Shown one piece after another: positions 6,169 through 9,952 of a DNA stretch of 9,952 bases. The stretch comes from Methanoregula sp. Lineage in GTDB: Archaea > Halobacteriota > Methanomicrobia > Methanomicrobiales > Methanospirillaceae. The position numbers and the translations under genes are program-made. The DNA is taken from the NCBI GenBank assembly GCA_023228295.1, contig JALOBP010000101.1, positions 1 through 9,952 of the forward strand, read 5' to 3'. Positions within the stretch are counted from its first letter, which is position 1, and each line of letters starts with the position of its first letter. The notes under the pieces are model-generated. The model ran no database searches. It saw only the letters and a program-made list of their open reading frames with translations, and was not told where the DNA came from.

Positions 6169-7023
6169 ATGAAGCCAGCATTTTCCTCCACCCGGCACCA
6201 GGATGCCCCTGCAGTACCGGAACGGATCCTGGAAAAAGCCCTCATCATGAGCGGGTTTGGGATCAACTCCGAGATGGAGACGCAGGTTGCGCTCAACCGG
6301 GCCGGGATGGATGCCGACATTGTCCACATCAACGATCTTATCGACAACAGGACGCAGCTGTGTGACTACCGGCTGCTGGTCTTCCCCGGCGGGTTCTCCT
6401 ACGGTGACGACACCGGTGCCGGCAATGCGTATGCAAACCGGGTACGCAATAACCTCTGGAAGGATGTAGAGGAGTTCCTTGACGGCGACAACCTCATTCT
6501 TGGGATCTGCAACGGGTTCCAGATCCTTGCTAATCTCGGGCTCGTGCCGGCCTTTGACCGGCAGTACAAACGCGACATTGCCCTGATGCCCAACCGGAAA
6601 GGTGTGCTCGAATGCCGGTTCGTGACCCTGAAACCGTCAGCGGATAATCTCTGGACAAAGGGAATCGAGCGGATATACTGCCCGGTATCGCATGGCGAGG
6701 GCAACTTCTCCTGCTCAAAGGAGACGCTTGATAAAATCCGGCGGCGGAAGATGATCGCGTTCACGTACTGCCGCGAGGACCTGAATCCCGCAAATGGGGA
6801 ATACCCGTACAACCCGAATGGTTCCGTGGAAGACATTGCCGGCATCACGTCAACGGATGGCAAGGTGCTGGGCATGATGCCGCACCCCGAGCGGGCAATG
6901 GAGTTTGTCAACCTCTACGACTGGCCGCTCAAAAAAGAGCAGATGAAGCGGCAGGGGATTCCTGTTCCGGCAGAGTCGATGAATATGCAGTTCTTCAAAA
7001 ACGTGGTGGAGTACTTCCGGTAA
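6169..7023 (+). CDS. purQ: FGAM synthase glutaminase subunit, 284 aa
   Basis: A class I glutamine amidotransferase that hydrolyses glutamine and channels ammonia to PurL. The nucleophile is C114 in LGICNGFQIL; the rest of the triad is H239 and E241 in MMPHPERAM. The oxyanion and substrate region is VFPGGFSYGDDTGAGNAYAN (71-90), and PVSHGEGNF (172-180) is the conserved glutaminase strand typical of FGAM synthases. At 284 residues it is longer than stand-alone small-type PurQ (about 220-230). The YGDDTGAG wording and the insert after the nucleophile resemble the C-terminal domain of large PurL enzymes, consistent with the PurS-PurL partner. Its ATG lies three bases beyond the purL stop. The ribosome site GGGAGGT (6154-6160) lies inside the purL 3' end, so translation is probably coupled and the two are made in balanced amounts. 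Confidence 0.95.
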   Translation: MKPAFSSTRHQDAPAVPERILEKALIMSGFGINSEMETQVALNRAGMDADIVHINDLIDNRTQLCDYRLLVFPGGFSYGDDTGAGNAYANRVRNNLWKDVEEFLDGDNLILGICNGFQILANLGLVPAFDRQYKRDIALMPNRKGVLECRFVTLKPSADNLWTKGIERIYCPVSHGEGNFSCSKETLDKIRRRKMIAFTYCREDLNPANGEYPYNPNGSVEDIAGITSTDGKVLGMMPHPERAMEFVNLYDWPLKKEQMKRQGIPVPAESMNMQFFKNVVEYFR

Positions 7024-7032
7024 CCCGGATAT

Positions 7033-7046
7033 GCGGGATTGCCCGC
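7033..7046. terminator. Small hairpin between convergent purQ and the 7062 gene
   Basis: GCGGG and CCCGC form a 5-bp stem with an ATTG loop in the 38-base gap between two convergent genes. There is no T-run on either side, so at best it is a weak bidirectional end signal. Confidence 0.3.
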
Positions 7047-7061
7047 CCCCTGCTCTGCTGC

Positions 7062-7769
7062 TTACCAGCTGGAGTTGATGCCAGCCTTCTTGTATTCGGC
7101 TTTTTCCTCTTCGGTCAGGGTCACGGTGAGCCGGGACTTTTCCTTGACAATCTCCGGATTATTCGAAAGATCCAGGTATGATTCCATGACGCGCCAGTCC
7201 GGCTGGGGCTCCCCGCAGTGGGTGCAGGTGTTCCGGTACTCCTCGCCGTCTTTTCCTTTTGCAGACCATTTTTTGAAAAACGGGTACTTTTCTGCAAGGA
7301 GCCGCGGCAGGTTCGAGAGGAAATTGAATTCCAGCATGTACCCGAAGAAGGCACCGACCGGGTAGACCACCGGGGTCTCCTTGTGGCAGTTTTGGCAGGG
7401 TATGTTCCAGACCCAGATCTCAATGTCGAGTTTTCCCGGTGCTTCATATTCGAAATCCGGGATCACCAGATCCTTTAAGGATACGACCTTTGCGCGCTGG
7501 TCACTGTCGCTGATGACCCGGATTACTTCCTCGATCACCAGGTGCGCACGGGTATTGACCAGTTTCTGCCATGCTTTCTGGTCCTGTTCAATGCTTGGGA
7601 TTTTTCCTGCATTCGTACAAATCCCAAGGATTACCTTATCCATCGGGTGCGCAACTATCTCGATCCAGTCATCGTTCTGCCCGTTCTTTTGCAGTCGGTA
7701 CGAAACGGACTGGATCTTTTCAGACCGGAGGAACTCGTTGGTGTCCGCCCATACCTGGATCCATACCAT
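7062..7769 (-). CDS. Conserved-looking protein with two CxxC pairs (probable zinc site), 235 aa, function unknown
   Basis: I do not recognise the family. The frame extends to a TTG at 7790, but the ATG at 7769 is preferred because a good TATA box (7792-7800) lies about 27 bases upstream, implying a leaderless message. There is no signal peptide or membrane segment, so it is cytoplasmic. CQNC (125-128) and CTHC (182-185) are 53 residues apart and probably bind one zinc together. The insert between them contains an aromatic stretch (VVYPVGAFFGYMLEFNFL) and KYPFFKKW. The N-terminal 100 residues are mixed alpha/beta. The C-terminus carries a charged helix (LTEEEKAEYKKAGI). It faces purQ and has its own promoter, so it is not part of the purine operon. 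A nucleic-acid or protein-binding role is possible, but nothing here proves it. Confidence 0.75.
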   Translation of the reverse strand: MVWIQVWADTNEFLRSEKIQSVSYRLQKNGQNDDWIEIVAHPMDKVILGICTNAGKIPSIEQDQKAWQKLVNTRAHLVIEEVIRVISDSDQRAKVVSLKDLVIPDFEYEAPGKLDIEIWVWNIPCQNCHKETPVVYPVGAFFGYMLEFNFLSNLPRLLAEKYPFFKKWSAKGKDGEEYRNTCTHCGEPQPDWRVMESYLDLSNNPEIVKEKSRLTVTLTEEEKAEYKKAGINSSW

Positions 7770-7791
7770 ACTGGCACATTGCACTTTCAAT

Positions 7792-7800
7792 GTATAAAAA
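7792..7800 (-). promoter_or_regulatory. TATA box for the 7062-7769 gene
   Basis: On the minus strand the sequence reads TTTTTATAC, centred about 27 bases upstream of the ATG at 7769. This is the spacing expected if transcription starts at or next to the A of the start codon (leaderless). No ribosome-site sequence lies between the two, which supports this choice of start. Confidence 0.55.
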
Positions 7801-7817
7801 CTATCCCCTTTGCATTG

Positions 7818-7859
7818 GATAAAAAAAAGAAAGAATGATGGGACTCGCGTTTTTACGCG
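7818..7859 (-). terminator. Hairpin and T-run ending the lipoprotein transcript
   Basis: The palindromic stem CGCGT/ACGCG (7846-7850 with 7855-7859, four-base loop) is followed on the minus strand by a T-rich tract whose core is eight T (7821-7828). It lies 24 bases after the stop of the lipoprotein gene and before the promoter of the next minus-strand gene, so the two are separate units. On the plus strand the same stem is followed by a seven-T run (7864-7870), so it could also stop plus-strand read-through from purQ. Confidence 0.6.
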
Positions 7860-7882
7860 GTCCTTTTTTTGATCGGGGAGTT

Positions 7883-8731
7883 TTACGCCCTTACTACTCT
7901 GACATTCACGTCAAAGGTAGTCTCGTTACCCGTCACCGCTTCCGACGAGCGGCCGTAGATTGCCGAGAATGTCTGGTCGTCTGATTCCTTTGCAACGATC
8001 ACCCATGTCCGGGAACCGCCGACACCGGCCATGCCCTCTGCTGCCTTGTCCTGCTGGTAGTCGGAGGACTGGATCTCAAGGCCGGACGAGACGGTTGCGT
8101 TCCACTCGTAGCCGGTTGTGGGGTTCTCCTTGAGCACCACGGCAAAGCGGGTGCCCTGGGTAATGTTCTCGGTCTTGCCGTTATCAGCTTCTGTGAATGT
8201 CACCATCTGTTTTCCTTCTGCTGCCGTGGTTGTGGCGGCGGTCACGCCGGCGTTACAGCCTTCGCCGCGGAAGAGCGCCCACTCCTCGCAGGAGGTTCCG
8301 TTCGTAAACGTGCACATGCCATATTCCGCACCGGTTGCGTCCTTCATGATCTCGGTCTTACCGCCGGCATCCCCGCAGGCCACCGAGGCCGGGTTTGCCA
8401 TGCCGATGGCGGGAGCGGTCGTGGTTGACGCAGTCACGCCGGCATTGCAGCCTTCACCGCGGAAAAGCGCCCACTCTTCACAGGTGGTGCCGTTGGCGAA
8501 GTTGCACATGCCGTACTCGCCACCGGTTGCGTCTTTCATGATCTCCAGTGTTCCGCCAACTTCGCCACAGTACACGGAGGCGGGGTTTGCCAGGCCGGCC
8601 GGAGCCTGCGTGGTGGTTGCGGGCGTTGCGGTCTGCTGGGTGCACCCTGCGGAAAATGCGAGCAGGACGAGAAGGATTCCCAGTGCGATAAGGCCGGGCA
8701 GGATACGCCCGGAACGTAATTCTGATGTCAT
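7883..8731 (-). CDS. Lipoprotein with two DUF333 repeats and a chagasin-like (I42) cysteine-protease inhibitor domain, 282 aa
   Basis: The N-terminus has a basic start, a hydrophobic run and a lipobox FSAGC with C30 as the probable lipid-bearing residue, so it is anchored outside the membrane. After a Thr/Ala-rich linker come two DUF333 units (about 49-95 and 113-159). Each reads NPASV.CG..GG..EIMKDATG.EYGMC...NGT.CEEWALFRGEGC with four cysteines, probably two disulphides. Residues about 176-282 match the chagasin family, which inhibits papain-like cysteine proteases through three loops: NPTTGYEW (203-210) and GVGG (236-239, followed by RTW) are both clear. The third loop, normally RPW, reads R-S-S (261-263), so inhibition strength is uncertain. 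The domain order suggests surface protection against proteases, or control of one. The start at 8731 has a TATA-like box at the leaderless distance. It stands alone as a transcription unit. Confidence 0.88.
   Translation of the reverse strand: MTSELRSGRILPGLIALGILLVLLAFSAGCTQQTATPATTTQAPAGLANPASVYCGEVGGTLEIMKDATGGEYGMCNFANGTTCEEWALFRGEGCNAGVTASTTTAPAIGMANPASVACGDAGGKTEIMKDATGAEYGMCTFTNGTSCEEWALFRGEGCNAGVTAATTTAAEGKQMVTFTEADNGKTENITQGTRFAVVLKENPTTGYEWNATVSSGLEIQSSDYQQDKAAEGMAGVGGSRTWVIVAKESDDQTFSAIYGRSSEAVTGNETTFDVNVRVVRA
8204..8587 (-). repeat. Internal tandem repeat of 64 codons (DUF333 plus linker)
   Basis: Residues 49-112 and 113-176 of the lipoprotein are a tandem duplication with a 192-base period: cysteines at 55, 76, 84, 95 recur at 119, 140, 148, 159. 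The Thr-rich linker is duplicated too. Many positions are identical in protein and DNA, suggesting a fairly recent duplication or gene conversion. Confidence 0.85.
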
Positions 8732-8754
8732 GCTTACACGATGCGAGCGGGGAT

Positions 8755-8775
8755 GTTAATAAAATTTCTTTTTTG
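8755..8775 (-). promoter_or_regulatory. Promoter of the lipoprotein gene
   Basis: On the minus strand an A-rich, BRE-like AAAAAAGAAA precedes TTTTATTAAC. The centre is about 28 bases upstream of the ATG at 8731, predicting a leaderless or nearly leaderless transcript. No strong ribosome site precedes the start. Confidence 0.5.
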
Positions 8776-8958
8776 GAAAAATAGTTTGTAAACGTTTCCA
8801 TCCGGTAATTTTCTACAGAACCAGACCATGCGGCCAATGATTGCCGGAATGATTTGGATCCGTTCTCATCGCGACCGACTGATGGAAAACGTCATCCGGG
8901 TGTGTTCTCACTTCTGCTGCATGGAAGCCTGAGGCTGCAACGGGATGGCGATGAAACT

Positions 8959-8994
8959 GCTGCCGGAATTCTGACGGCAGCAAAAAATTTAAAG
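8959..8994 (+). promoter_or_regulatory. Promoter of the 9029 gene with upstream inverted repeat
   Basis: AATTTAAA (8986-8993) is a TATA-like box. Transcription would start near 9015-9017, giving a leader of about 12 bases with GGTG before the ATG at 9029. Directly upstream is a perfect 7-bp inverted repeat, GCTGCCG (8959-8965) and CGGCAGC (8975-8981), with half-site centres 16 bases apart. This is a plausible dimer-binding site for an activator just above the box. The rest of the 297-base divergent spacer (8732-9028) shows no gene that I can support. Confidence 0.45.
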
Positions 8995-9028
8995 TTCATG
9001 AATGATACCCAGTGCATTGTGGTGTACC

Positions 9029-9823
9029 ATGAGAACAATTGTTGTCATCCTGATAATCGTGCTCTGTCTTGGTGCCCTGGTCCAGTCGGTGACTGCGGCA
9101 AAAGATGACAGTGGAAACAGTGCCGGACCGGCTAATGGAAACGCGGACCAGCCCCAGGTCATGCAGGGCACGCCCGGCGCAGTCAAAAACCAGTCAGAAT
9201 CCATCCGGGAAACGGTCCGCGAAGAGGAGCAGGCTGAAACCCGCGCCGGAAATGCATCCGGGATCATAGCAGAAACCCGGCTGCAGGAAAGAGAAGATCT
9301 GATGACCGGCACTGGACAGGCCGGAACACCGGCCGGACAGAATATCGCCCGGATCCGCCAGGACCGTGCGGCGATGAATGCGACCCTGTGGAACCAGAGC
9401 CAGCCTGCCATGCAGCAGAACGCCAACCAGAACCAGGTCCGGCTTGCCGTACATACCCTCCTTGCCATGCAGGACGTTACCGGGGGAATCGGACAGAACG
9501 TTTCTGCTCTTGCACGGGGATACAACAACTCTGTCCAGGCCACCTGGCAGCTGGAGGAACGCATCCAGGGCCGGAATGCCGTGAGCCGTTTCTTCTTCGG
9601 TGGTGACCAGGAAGCCGCAGGTGAACTGGCCGGGCTCACGATCCAGAACGAGAACCGTATCCGGCAGATGGAGCAGCTGATGAATTCAGAGACGCTGGAT
9701 GCCGAAACCCGCCTGATGCTGGAGGAGCAGCTGCAAATCATGGAGCAGGAAAATACCCGGCTGAACCAGGTCTCTTCGCGTGAGCAGCAGGACCGCGGGA
9801 TCTTTGGCGGGTCCGGGGCGTAA
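9029..9823 (+). CDS. Secreted Gln/Asn-rich coiled-coil protein, sequon-rich, 264 aa, function unknown
   Basis: The frame opens at an ATG at 9002, but the ATG at 9029 is preferred. It gives a standard signal peptide (MRT, hydrophobic 4-19, likely cut after VTA-A at about 23-24), and the probable transcription start lies after 9002. The mature protein has no cysteine. Residues 25-130 are low in hydrophobic residues and rich in Gln, Asn, Gly, Ala and Glu, probably extended or helical. Residues about 135-195 contain a more conserved-looking core (VRLAVHTLLAMQDVTGGIGQNVSALARGYN). Residues about 200-252 predict a coiled coil of Glu/Gln/Leu heptads. Six N-X-S/T sites (N54, N75, N117, N122, N157, N166) could be glycosylated. 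There is no C-terminal anchor. It is divergent from the lipoprotein gene. I recall similar proteins of unknown role in Methanomicrobiales, but cannot verify this here. Confidence 0.82.
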   Translation: MRTIVVILIIVLCLGALVQSVTAAKDDSGNSAGPANGNADQPQVMQGTPGAVKNQSESIRETVREEEQAETRAGNASGIIAETRLQEREDLMTGTGQAGTPAGQNIARIRQDRAAMNATLWNQSQPAMQQNANQNQVRLAVHTLLAMQDVTGGIGQNVSALARGYNNSVQATWQLEERIQGRNAVSRFFFGGDQEAAGELAGLTIQNENRIRQMEQLMNSETLDAETRLMLEEQLQIMEQENTRLNQVSSREQQDRGIFGGSGA

Positions 9824-9832
9824 TTACCGGAT

Positions 9833-9858
9833 AATTTTTCATACGGCCGTTCCTTTTT
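9833..9858 (+). terminator. T-rich end of the 9029 gene
   Basis: Two T-runs (TTTTT at 9835-9839 and six T at 9854-9859) follow within 40 bases of the stop at 9823, the usual form of archaeal intrinsic termination. A GC-rich near-perfect hairpin (GGTCCCGG with CCGGGTCC, 9871-9889) lies just beyond. Confidence 0.45.
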
Positions 9859-9863
9859 TGGAT

Positions 9864-9952
9864 ATGGACCGGTCCCGGTATCCGGGTCCCGTCCAGCACC
9901 GGGTGCATTTCGCCAATGACTTTTTCTCCGTCATCAGCAAGGGATGCAAATG
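9864..9952. other. Unassigned open stretch at the window edge
   Basis: On the plus strand an ATG at 9864 stays open to the window end (29 codons, beginning MDRSRYPGPVQHRVHFAND). On the minus strand a frame enters from the edge and stops near 9838, with SLAKCTRCW in its last part. Both have reasonable third-position G+C, and neither has a ribosome site or a recognised family. At most one can be a real gene fragment; the sequence beyond the window is needed to decide. Confidence 0.2.

Noticed and set aside
8118..8759. 213-codon plus-strand frame opposite the lipoprotein gene
   Set aside because: It mirrors the duplicated DUF333 repeats in antisense; the minus-strand product has a lipobox and two recognisable domain types.
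8989..9741. 250-codon minus-strand frame opposite the 9029 gene
   Set aside because: Ser/Cys/Arg-rich antisense shadow; the plus strand has a signal peptide, promoter and terminator.

Overview
The window looks like a chromosomal segment of a methanogenic archaeon, most likely Methanomicrobiales (Methanoregula-like). This rests on several things: starts that combine archaeal TATA-like boxes with leaderless or GGTG/GGAGGT ribosome sites; a purine synthase split into a long PurS-PurL polypeptide plus a separate PurQ; a membrane-tethered double winged-helix regulator of a type common in these methanogens; and a run of small secreted proteins. The genus is an inference from style, not a database match.

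Layout. Positions 1-182 hold GC-rich hairpins and the probable transcription end of the first gene. A secreted protein of unknown function lies on the minus strand (183-1052) and is much more AT-rich than the purine genes. A 537-base divergent spacer (1053-1589) is the most structured non-coding DNA here. It carries three copies of a 20-24 base motif (TTTGTCGGCCAACATTCGTC), two of them forming an almost perfect palindrome, and a possible 9-codon leader with its own TATA-like box, ribosome site and hairpin. On the plus strand follow a small secreted beta-rich protein (1590-2039) and a membrane-anchored transcription regulator (2079-2885). After a 340-base spacer with a probable terminator come purL (3226-6165) and purQ (6169-7023). 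These overlap in translation signals and together make FGAM synthase, the fourth step of IMP synthesis.

Convergent to purQ is an orphan cysteine-pair (probably zinc-binding) protein (7062-7769, minus). Behind it, on the same strand but with its own promoter and terminator, is a lipoprotein (7883-8731) made of two DUF333 repeats and a chagasin-like (I42) cysteine-protease inhibitor domain. Divergent from that is a secreted, Gln/Asn-rich, sequon-rich coiled-coil protein (9029-9823). The last 129 bases hold a T-rich probable terminator and an unassigned open stretch.

How it fits together. Only purL-purQ form a clear pathway unit. The first three genes could form a local envelope-response cassette (two secreted products, one membrane-bound regulator, one palindromic site between them), but that is inference from arrangement. 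The competing view is that the 1250-1550 motif is a dispersed genomic repeat.
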